In this document: positions 57,232 to 64,000 of the stretch, piece by piece
How positions within the stretch are numbered: the stretch's first letter is position 1
Layout of the letters: each line of letters begins with the position of its first letter
From: Rhizomys pruinosus
Taxonomy: Eukaryota; Chordata; Mammalia; Rodentia; Spalacidae
Length of the DNA: 64,000 bases
Direction of reading: 5' to 3'
Assembly: GCA_009823505.1 (NCBI GenBank)
Contig: VZQC01006666.1
Location: forward strand, 222,800-286,799
Program-made: the position numbers and the translations under genes
Notes under the pieces: generated by a model
Databases searched by the model: none
Told to the model about the DNA's origin: nothing
The model's input: the letters and a program-made list of their open reading frames with translations, nothing else

Positions 57232-57363
57232 ATTTTCTTTTCTTTTCTTTCTTTTTCTTTTTTACGCGTCGTCCTCACCTGTAGCTCCGGCAGTCCTGGA
57301 ACTCACAAGATCCGTTCTGCCTCTGCCTCCCAAGTGCTAGATTAAAGGCGTGTGACACAACAC
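57232..57363 (-). repeat. B1 SINE with many small deletions
   Basis: Reverse B1 (cctgtagctccggcagtcc, gtgctagattaaaggcg), missing several blocks; ends at the AT-rich tract. Confidence 0.8.
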
Positions 57364-57456
57364 ATATATTATAATATATTTATAAAATATTATAATAATA
57401 TATTATATATATTTTATATTTTTTATATATATTTTATATATATATATATATATTCA
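57363..57456. repeat. AT-rich tract at the outer end of the left arm
   Basis: Almost pure TA/TTA/TTTA sequence. Confidence 0.9.
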
Positions 57457-57597
57457 AACAGGACCTCGCTCTTGAAGTCAAGTGGTGGTGGGCATGCCTT
57501 AAACCTCAGTCAGTATATGTGAGCAGAAGCAAGGAGGATCATGAGTTCAGGACAGTAAAACCATACACGTCTCAAAAGTTAAAAAAGGAATGCTTGG

Positions 57598-57745
57598 GAT
57601 GGGCGTGGTGATGCATGCCTTTAATCCCAGCACTTGGGAGGCAGAGGCAGGCAGGCGGATCTCTGAGTTACAAGGCCAGCCTGGTCTACAAAGTGAGTTC
57701 CAGGAACAGCAGGGGTCTTGCAGCAGACCCTGTCTCAAAAAAAAA
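57598..57745 (+). repeat. B1 SINE (left arm)
   Basis: gatgggcgtggtgatgcatg to agaccctgtctcaaaa. Counterpart at 63615-63762. Confidence 0.9.
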
Positions 57746-57924
57746 GTGCGTCATTCAGCATTCATGGTCCCCTATGTCTATTTTCAGTCAGCAAGTAGCT
57801 TGTTGCTGCCCCCTATGGAGAGTCCTGTGCTATCAGGTGAAGCCAACCTCACTTATATGATCTTTACATTCCTGGATTTGAAATGATCCCTCTTTAGGAC
57901 TGTGGTGAACTAGACATCCACTGG

Positions 57925-57998
57925 AAGGTGCAAGGACTCAGTGCTGAGGACTGAACCAGAGCTAGGCAAGGCACTCTGCCATCTGAGCTACACTTGTT
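57925..57998 (-). repeat. ID-type SINE (left arm)
   Basis: Reverse tRNA-like piece gctgaggactgaaccagagc to ctgccatctgagctacac. Confidence 0.6.
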
Positions 57999-58020
57999 TA
58001 ATTATCCAACTTCATATTCT

Positions 58021-58187
58021 TTTTTTTTTTTGGTCTTTTCGAGACAGGGTCTTTCCATAGCCCCAGCTGTCCTGGAACTCAACTCTGTAGACCAGGTGGC
58101 CTTGAACTCACAAAGATCTGCCTGCCTCTGCCTCTGCCTCTGCCTCTGCCTCTGAGTGCTGGGAATTAAAGGTGTGTGCCATCACGT
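58021..58187 (-). repeat. B1 SINE with (CTGCCT)n expansion
   Basis: Reverse B1; the ctgcctctgcct part is expanded to about five units. Confidence 0.9.
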
Positions 58188-58228
58188 TCATATTCTTTAA
58201 ACAGTCTCATTAGTCTCTATATAACATT

Positions 58229-58290
58229 TTGTTCTCTCTCTCTCTCTCTCTCCTCTTCCTCTCTTCGTCTCTCTCTCACTCTCTCTCTCC
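58229..58290. repeat. (CT)n microsatellite
   Basis: TC runs with interruptions; serves as the tail of the next reversed B1. Confidence 0.9.
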
Positions 58291-58436
58291 GAGACAGGTC
58301 TCCCTGTAGCCCACAGCTGGCCTGGAACTCAACTGTGTAGACCAGGCTAGACCAGGCTGGCCTGGAACTCACAGAAATCTGCCTGCCTCTGCCTCTCTAG
58401 TGTGGAATTAAAGGTGTGTGCCACCACGTCTAGCTA
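58291..58436 (-). repeat. B1 SINE
   Basis: gagacaggtctccctgtagc to accacgtctagct; agaccaggctag is repeated once. Confidence 0.9.
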
Positions 58437-58437
58437 C

Positions 58438-58553
58438 ATTTTTTCTTATTTGTTTGGGGGGGGGCACAATATCAGAGGAGAACTTTTTGAAAGTTGGTTC
58501 TCTCCTTCAAACATGTGGGTCCCAGGGGTCACTGAGCCATCTTGTTGGCCCCT
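58438..58553 (-). repeat. B3-type SINE
   Basis: Reverse: gaggagaactttttgaaag to actgagccatcttgttggcc. Confidence 0.65.
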
Positions 58554-58638
58554 GGCGATTTCTTAATACAAATAACATGTGAAAGTCTCCCGATGGAAAT
58601 GACTGCCGGGGTAGTTGACCCTGTATTTGTCTCTGCAG

Positions 58639-58751
58639 AGTTCAGCACATCGTGGGGAATCTTTTCATGCAGCTGGTTTTGGGTATTCCCTTGGAAATGG
58701 TCCACAAAGGCCTCCGAGTGGGGCTGGTGTACGTGGCAGGAGTGCTTGCAG
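58639..58751 (+). CDS. RHBDL2: RHBDL2 exon 4, copy in left arm (opposite strand to the gene)
   Basis: Acceptor tttgtctctgcag and donor GTCAGT flank 113 nt encoding VQHIVGNLFMQLVLGIPL and EMVHKGLRVGLVYVAGVLAG. It needs GG upstream (exon 3) and supplies G downstream (exon 5), so phases fit exactly. It carries the second His and the Asn of HAGVQHIVGN (TM2), needed for the oxyanion site of rhomboids. It is on the plus strand while all other exons are on the minus strand, so this copy cannot be spliced into RHBDL2 as laid out. Confidence 0.93.
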
Positions 58752-59114
58752 GTCAGTGTTTGTGGGCAATGCCAAATCAACACTTCTGGGCTCTTAGGAT
58801 TGAAACCAAAGGTAACATGCTTACAGGAGACTTTTTATTGATGTTAAGATTCACTGCACCCCTAATATATGCTAGGGAACACAGTAAGTATTAGAGATCA
58901 TTTAACTAGAGCTTAGATGCTAGATAATACTTAGATAATACATGAATCACATGAAGATCTGTGGCTACCTTCAGGGGTCCCACATTGCTACAGACTTCGC
59001 ACAATTAGAAACCGCCACTGGCTTGTAGGGGGATCTTGAAACTCCTGTTGTGCTAATATTAAGGATTTTAGGAAATAACGTAGTCGAATTTCCATTTAAG
59101 GAAATCTCTTCACA

Positions 59115-59195
59115 GGCTGGAGATACAGCTCAGGGATAGAGTGCGAGTCTGGCTTGAACGAAGACCTAGGTTCAAGTCCCACAGCCACCAACCAA
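59115..59195 (+). repeat. ID-type SINE (left arm)
   Basis: aggctggagatacagctcag to ttcaagtcccacagcc. Confidence 0.7.
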
Positions 59196-59317
59196 GAGAA
59201 AAGGGAGGGACTTTAAGAGAGTAACTAAAGGCGCTAAAAGACTAAGGAGCGATAGCCCATGTGTCGTTGAGCTTTACAACTGGCTGCAGCAATGACAACA
59301 CATTCTGATATGGAAGC

Positions 59318-59473
59318 TTGGTGGTGCATGCCTTTAATCCTAGCACTTGGGAGGCAGAGGCAGGTGGATCTTTGTGAGTTCAAGGCCAGCCTGGTTTACA
59401 GAGCGAGTTCCAGGACAGCTGGGGCTACAAAGAAAGACCCTGTCTTCAAAAAGACAAAAAAAAAAAAAAATTA
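59318..59473 (+). repeat. B1 SINE (left arm)
   Basis: agcttggtggtgcatgcc to a poly-A tail. Confidence 0.92.
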
Positions 59474-59483
59474 AAGCTTTTGG

Positions 59484-59592
59484 CTGACTGGGTATGTGGC
59501 ATATGTTTGTAATCTCAGCATGTGGTAACCAGAGGCAAGATATCACCACAAATTCCAGGCCAGCCTGGGCTACATAGTGAGAATCTGTCAGG
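59484..59592 (+). repeat. Old B1 SINE (left arm)
   Basis: ctgactgggtatgtggcata to gtgagaatctgtcag. Confidence 0.75.
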
Positions 59593-59737
59593 ACCAGGGT
59601 GGTGGTGCACACCTTTAATCCCAACACTCAGGACAGAGAAGCATGTGGATCTCTGTGAGTTAGGCCAGCCTGGTTCTATATATAATGAGTTCTAGGACAG
59701 CTGGAGCTACAGGAAGACCCTGTCTCAAAAAGGTGAA
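59593..59737 (+). repeat. B1 SINE (left arm)
   Basis: gaccagggtggtggtgcac to aagaccctgtctcaaaaag. Confidence 0.88.
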
Positions 59738-59852
59738 AAAAAGAAAGAAAGAAAGAAGAAAGAAGAAAGAAAGAAAGAAAGAAGAAAGAAAGAAAGAAAG
59801 AAAGGTAAGGAAGGAAGGAAGGAAGGAAGGAAGGAAGGAAGGAAGGAAGAAA
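59738..59852. repeat. (GAAA)n/(GGAA)n polypurine tract
   Basis: GAAA units, then GGAA units. Confidence 0.95.
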
Positions 59853-59937
59853 GATCCTTATTTCAATCAAAAATTATTTGGAGACTAAGAGAGATGGCTC
59901 ACCAGCTACAGGAAGACCCTGTCTCAAAAAGGCGAAA

Positions 59938-59944
59938 GAAAGAA

Positions 59945-60000
<56 letters not shown>

Positions 60001-60100
60001 AGAAGAAAGAAAGAAGGAAGGAAGGAAAGGAAGGAGAGGAAGGAAGGAAGGAAGGAAGGAAGGAAGGAAGGAAGGAAGGAAGGAAGGAAAAGGAAGGAGG
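59938..60100. repeat. (GAAA)n/(GGAA)n polypurine tract
   Basis: Second purine tract, following a repeat of the preceding B1-tail and ttatttcaatcaaaaatt module. Confidence 0.95.
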
Positions 60101-60129
60101 AAATTCTTATTTCAATCAAAAATTATTTG

Positions 60130-60335
60130 GAGACTAGAGAGATGGCTCACCAGTTAAGAACACTATCTGTTCTTCCAGAGGACCAGGGTTCAATTCCCAT
60201 CATCCCTATGGTGGCTAACAACCACCCTAACTCCAGTTCCAGGGGATCTGATGCTCTCTTCTGACCTCTGTGCATTGCACAACACAGGTACACTTATGCA
60301 GGCAATACACTCATACACATAAAATGATAAAAAAA
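60130..60335 (+). repeat. B2 SINE
   Basis: gactagagagatggctcacc to catacacataaaatgat; in the spacer between the arms. Confidence 0.88.
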
Positions 60336-60365
60336 AAATAGATAAAATGTTTTTTAAATATTCGA

Positions 60366-60560
60366 GACCAGGTAAGATAGTTTAGTGAATAAAGGTACTT
60401 GCTGCCAAGCCTCATGATCCAAATTTAATCCCTGGAACCTACATCGTGGTAGAACTGAGAAAATGGACTCTTGGTAGTTGTCCTCTGAGACATGAGCTGT
60501 GGCACATGAATAGACATGCACACACACATATAAACATACACACATACAAAAAAAATTAAG
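60366..60560 (+). repeat. B3-type SINE
   Basis: ccaggtaagatagtttagtg to a CA-rich, A-rich end. Confidence 0.72.
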
Positions 60561-60599
60561 CTTTTCTAAATTAAACTTTTAATTTTGAAAGATGTTTAT

Positions 60600-60955
60600 T
60601 TTTTTCAAAGCCAATTTTTTATTGAAGCTTTGTGCATTTCATACATTTCCATTCCAATCAAATCTGGACCCAGTCCCCCTTTCTTGCCCCCCACCCACCA
60701 GAGCTCATGCATTCTGCCATACATATTTTTCATTCTTTTTCTCAGTCTTTTTATTTTTTTTATTTATTTTATTTTTATTTTTTTATTTTATTGATGCTTT
60801 GGTAGTTCATACATTCATTTTCCAATTCAGTTCAGGCATATTTCCTTTCCTTCCCCCCCATCACACCCCACCCCATCCCATGATCATGCATTCTGCCAAA
60901 ACTGTCCTGCATCTTTCTCTCTAGTTTTTTTTTTTTCATTTTTTAGCAATAAGTG
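60600..60955. mobile_element. Two diverged tandem units, L1-UTR-like
   Basis: Units at about 60618-60745 and 60785-60925 share ttttattga(a/t)gctttg, ttcatacatt and catgcattctgccat. C-rich centre, T-rich ends. Probably an antisense L1 3' UTR; uncertain. Confidence 0.45.
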
Positions 60956-61432
60956 ATAATTTATGAGTCCACGCATTCCCTCATGTAAAACCAATTTGCA
61001 GGCTGTTGTGCCCAAACCCCCACAGCCCCCACCATCCAGCAGGGGGCGGCTTGTATGTTTAATCAAGTTGATAAATGAGTGTCCAGACTATATTGCTGTA
61101 GTTTCACCATTCACCCCAATCGCAGCCCTTACATTCTACCACGCCCCCTCTTCCCGGCAGATTGTTCCCTAGGCTTAGAAAAGGGGACAGGGGGATGAGA
61201 AGCAAAACATCTACTTTCTCTGGAGCTGTTGTCTTGGACTCTGGTCAATTGGCTGGCTGTTCCTTTCATGGGCTGACAGTTTGTCCAGGAATAAACTTTT
61301 GATCCTACTAATGAAGCACAAGCAATTAGATATATAGGTATTTAAACAGCACTAATAGTTATGATAGGTTACTTTGGTATAGACACATAGGTTTGGATGG
61401 TATGTTAATCCATGAAATTACATTTTTTTTGT
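60956..61432. mobile_element. Unclassified retroelement segment, copy 3
   Basis: 61060-61410 matches 28430-28800 in the same orientation (ccagactatattgctgtag, ttacattctaccacgcccc, gttccctaggctt). Confidence 0.55.
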
Positions 61433-61436
<4 letters not shown>

Positions 61437-61480
<44 letters not shown>

Positions 61481-61482
61481 TC
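61437..61482. repeat. (TTTC)n tract
   Basis: About 11 pure TTTC units at the inner boundary of the right arm. Confidence 0.95.
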
Positions 61483-61564
61483 GCCTTTTTGAGACAGGGT
61501 CTTCCTGTAGCTGGTGAGCCATCTCTCTAGTCTCCAAATAATTTTTGATTGAAATAAGGATCTT

Positions 61565-61653
61565 TCTTCCTTCCTTCCTTCCTTCCTTCCTTCCTTCCTT
61601 CCTTCCTTCCTTCCTTCCTTCTTTCTTTCTTTCTTTCTTTCTTTCTTTTTTTC
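61565..61653. repeat. (TTCC)n/(TTTC)n tract
   Basis: Counterpart of 59738-59852. Confidence 0.95.
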
Positions 61654-61654
61654 A

Positions 61655-61798
61655 CCTTTTTGAGACAGGGTCTTCCTGTAGCTCCAGCTGTCCTAGAACT
61701 CACTATATATAGACCAGGCTGGCCTTGAACTCACAGAGATCCACATGCTTCTCTGTCCTGAGTGTTGGGATTAAAGGTGTGCACCACCACCCCTGGTG
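61655..61798 (-). repeat. B1 SINE (right arm)
   Basis: Counterpart of 59593-59737. Confidence 0.88.
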
Positions 61799-61910
61799 TC
61801 CCTGACAGGATCTCACTATGTAGCCCAGGCTGGCCTGGAATTTGTGGTGATATCTTGCCTCTGGTTACCACATGCTGAGATTACAAACATATGCCACTAT
61901 ACCCAGTCAG
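61799..61910 (-). repeat. Old B1 SINE (right arm)
   Basis: Counterpart of 59484-59592. Confidence 0.75.
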
Positions 61911-61919
61911 CCAAAGCTT

Positions 61920-62076
61920 TAATTTTTTTTTTTTTTTGTCTTTTTGAGACAGGGTCTTCTTGTAGCCCCAGCTGTCCTGGAACTCGCTCTGTAAACCAGG
62001 CTGGCCTTGAACTCACAAAGATCCACCTGCCTCTGCCTCCCAAGTGCTAGGATTAAAGGCATGCACCACCAAGCTT
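61920..62076 (-). repeat. B1 SINE (right arm)
   Basis: Counterpart of 59318-59473. Confidence 0.92.
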
Positions 62077-62194
62077 CCATATCAGAATGTGTTGTCATTG
62101 CTGCAGCCAGTTGTAAAGCTCAACGACACATGGGCTATCGCTCCTTAGTCTTTTAGCGCCTTTAGTTACTCTCTTAAAGCCTCCCTTTTCTCTT

Positions 62195-62276
62195 GGTTGG
62201 TGGCTGTGGGACTTGAACCTAGGTCTTCGTTCAAGCCAGACTCGCACTCTATCCCTGAGCTGTATCTCCAGCCTGT
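62195..62276 (-). repeat. ID-type SINE (right arm)
   Basis: Counterpart of 59115-59195. Confidence 0.7.
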
Positions 62277-62636
62277 GAAGAGATTTCCTTAAATGGAAAT
62301 TCGACTACGTTATTTCCTAAAATCCTTAATATTAGCACAAAAGGAGTTTCAAGATCCCCCTACAAGCCAGTGGCGGTTTCTAATTGTGCGAAGTCTGTAG
62401 CAATGTGGGACCCCTGAAGGTAGCCACAGATCTTCATGTGATTCATGTATTATCTAAGTATTATCTAGCATCTAAGCTCTAGTTAAATGATCTCTAATAC
62501 TTACTGTGTTCCCTAGCATATATTAGGGGTGCAGTGAATCTTAACATCAATAAAAAGTCTCCTGTAAGCATGTTACCTTTGGTTTCAATCCTAAGAGCCC
62601 AGAAGTGTTGATTTGGCATTGCCCACAAACACTGAC

Positions 62637-62749
62637 CTGCAAGCACTCCTGCCACGTACACCAGCCCCACTCGGAGGCCTTTGTGGACCATTTCCAAGGG
62701 AATACCCAAAACCAGCTGCATGAAAAGATTCCCCACGATGTGCTGAACT
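62637..62749 (-). CDS. RHBDL2: RHBDL2 exon 4, copy in right arm (gene strand, wrong position)
   Basis: Same 113 nt, same splice sites and same protein as the left-arm copy, now on the minus strand like the rest of RHBDL2. It lies upstream of exon 2 (54.6-54.8 kb) and exon 3 (48.7 kb), although the reading frame requires it between exons 3 and 5. The exon is identical in both arms, while the flanking intron differs by scattered single-base changes. Confidence 0.93.
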
Positions 62750-62829
62750 CTGCAGAGACAAATACAGGGTCAACTACCCCGGCAGTCATTTCCTCGGGAG
62801 ACTTTCACATGTTATTTGTAGTTAAGAAA

Positions 62830-62945
62830 TCGCCAGCGGGCCAACAAGATGGCTCAGTGACCCCTGGGACCCACATGTTTGGAAGGAGAGAACCAACTTC
62901 AAAAAGTTCTCCTCTGATATTGTGCCCCCCCCCCAAACAAATAAG
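62830..62945 (+). repeat. B3-type SINE (right arm)
   Basis: Counterpart of 58438-58553, with a C-run at 62925. Confidence 0.65.
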
Positions 62946-62949
62946 TAAA

Positions 62950-63097
62950 AATGTAGCTAGACGTGGTGGCACACACCTTTAATTCCAGCACTAGAGAGGC
63001 AGAGGCAGGCAGATTTCTGTGAGTTCCAGGCCAGCCTGGTCTACCTGGTCTACACAGTGAGTTCCAGGCCAGCTGGGGCTACAGGGAGACCCTGTCT

Positions 63098-63130
<33 letters not shown>
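62950..63130 (+). repeat. B1 SINE with (GA)n tail (right arm)
   Basis: agctagacgtggtggcacac to ctgtctcaagagagag; the GA run is shorter than its left-arm CT counterpart. Confidence 0.92.
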
Positions 63131-63132
<2 letters not shown>

Positions 63133-63177
63133 AAAATGTTATATAGAGACTAATGAGACTGTTTAAAGAATATGAAC

Positions 63178-63340
63178 GTGATGGCACACACCTTTAATCC
63201 CAGCACTCAGGAGGCAGAGGCAGAGGCAGAGGCAGGCAGATCTTTGTGAGTTCAAGGCCAGCCTGGTCTACAGAGTGAGTTCCAGGACAGCTGGGGCTAT
63301 AGGGAGACCCTGTCTCGAAAAGACCAAAAAAAAAAAAAGA
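63178..63340 (+). repeat. B1 SINE (right arm)
   Basis: Counterpart of 58021-58187, with four GAGGCA units. Confidence 0.92.
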
Positions 63341-63364
63341 ATATGAAAGTTGGATAATTAAACA

Positions 63365-63425
63365 GAGTGTAGCTCAGATGGCAGAGTGCTTGCCTAGCTC
63401 TGGGTTCAGTCCTCAGCACTGAGTC
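63365..63425 (+). repeat. ID-type SINE (right arm)
   Basis: gtgtagctcagatggcagag to gttcagtcctcagcac. Confidence 0.65.
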
Positions 63426-63614
63426 CTTGCACCTTCCAGTGGATGTCTAGTTCACCACAGTCCTAAAGAGGGATCATTTCAAATCCAGGAATGTAAAGAT
63501 CATATAAGTGAGGTTGGCTTCACCTGATAGCACAGGACTCTCCATAGGGGGCAGCAACAAGCTACTTGCTGACTGAAATAGACATAGGGGACCATGAATG
63601 CTGAATGAGCACTT

Positions 63615-63762
63615 TTTTTTTGAGACAGGGTCTGCTGCAGACCCCTGCTGTCCTGGGAACTTCACTTTGTAGACCAGGCTGCGCTTGAACTCAGAGATCC
63701 GCCTGCCTGCCTCTGCCTCCCAAGTGCTGGGATTAAAGGCATGCATCACACGCCCAGCCCAA
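63615..63762 (-). repeat. B1 SINE (right arm)
   Basis: Counterpart of 57598-57745, with its own private indels. Confidence 0.9.
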
Positions 63763-63899
63763 GCATTCTTTTTTTAACTTTTGAGACGTGTATGGTTTTA
63801 CTGTCCCTGAACTCATGATCCTCCTTGCTTCTGGCTCACATATACTGACTGAGGTTTCAGGCATGCACCACCACACTTGACTTAAGAGCGAGGTCCTGT

Positions 63900-64000
63900 T
63901 TTTTTAATATTAATTATATTATACTATATAAATATATATAAAAAACATATAAAATAATATAATATATAATTATAATATTTTTATAATATATTATAATATA
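63900..64000. repeat. AT-rich tract at the window end
   Basis: Counterpart of 57363-57456 but different in length and internal order. Confidence 0.88.

Larger units (their letters stand above)
57363..60003 (+). repeat. Left arm of a large inverted repeat
   Basis: Matches the reverse complement of about 61437-64000 over its length: AT tract, B1, reversed ID-like SINE, B1s, (CT)n, RHBDL2 exon 4 with flanking intron, ID-like SINE, B1s and GA tracts in mirrored order. Position x pairs with about 121388 minus x near the exon. Differences are mostly single-base indels. Confidence 0.93.
61437..64000 (-). repeat. Right arm of the large inverted repeat (continues past the window)
   Basis: Mirror image of 57363-60003. 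It starts with (TTTC)n and the B1-tail module and ends in the AT-rich tract at the window edge, so its full length is unknown. Confidence 0.93.

Noticed and set aside
60003..61436. Missed-adapter fold-back read as the simple cause of the palindrome
   Set aside because: A fold-back would leave almost no spacer and a self-complementary centre; this 1.4-kb spacer contains a B2, a B3 and L1-like units that do not mirror each other.

Overview
This is nuclear DNA of a muroid (mouse-like) rodent. The interspersed repeats are overwhelmingly rodent SINEs: more than 100 B1, B2, B3 and B4/ID-type copies on both strands. There is also an L1 3' end with rodent features, LTR fragments and many purine/pyrimidine microsatellites. 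The consensus B2 (long 3' half, no murine-type tail) and B1 (ending gggctacagggagaccctgtctc) differ from those of mouse and rat, so I infer a non-murine muroid; a spalacid is possible, but this is a guess.

Two genes are recognisable, both on the minus strand and in the order known from human 1p34. At the left edge (772-1032) lie the first two coding exons of MYCBP inside a CpG island; the rest of MYCBP runs off the left end. From 26.2 kb upward lie the coding exons of the rhomboid protease RHBDL2: exon 8 (26567-26746), 7 (31693-31754), 6 (34715-34775), 5 (36906-37006), 3 (48655-48803) and 2 (54577-54818). Exon 4 is not between exons 5 and 3. It occurs twice instead, at 58639-58751 (+) and 62637-62749 (-), in the two arms of a large inverted repeat (about 57.36-60.0 kb and 61.44-64.0 kb). 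The seven exons sum to 908 nt, one short of 303 codons, because exon 2 has a 1-nt frameshift. The connexin gene GJA9, which sits between MYCBP and RHBDL2 in human, is not visible.

Region by region: 0-1.45 kb MYCBP 5' end and CpG island; 1.45-26.2 kb intergenic, SINE-packed, with an L1 3' end (11.9-12.6 kb), LTR-like blocks (6.6-7.9 kb, 17.0-17.3 kb and 22.4-23.2 kb) and one N at 2053; 26.2-45.7 kb RHBDL2 3' half in clean sequence; N at 45694; 45.7-64 kb sequence with an obvious excess of single-base indels in repeats, holding exons 3 and 2 and the inverted repeat. I read the exon disorder, frameshift and palindrome mainly as a local assembly problem, with true rearrangement as the alternative.

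The best candidate for something new is a chimeric SINE: three dispersed copies in which exactly the first 99 nt of B2 are joined to a B1. In addition, several SINE clusters have accumulated by repeated insertion at the same target site, with up to four copies of one target sequence.
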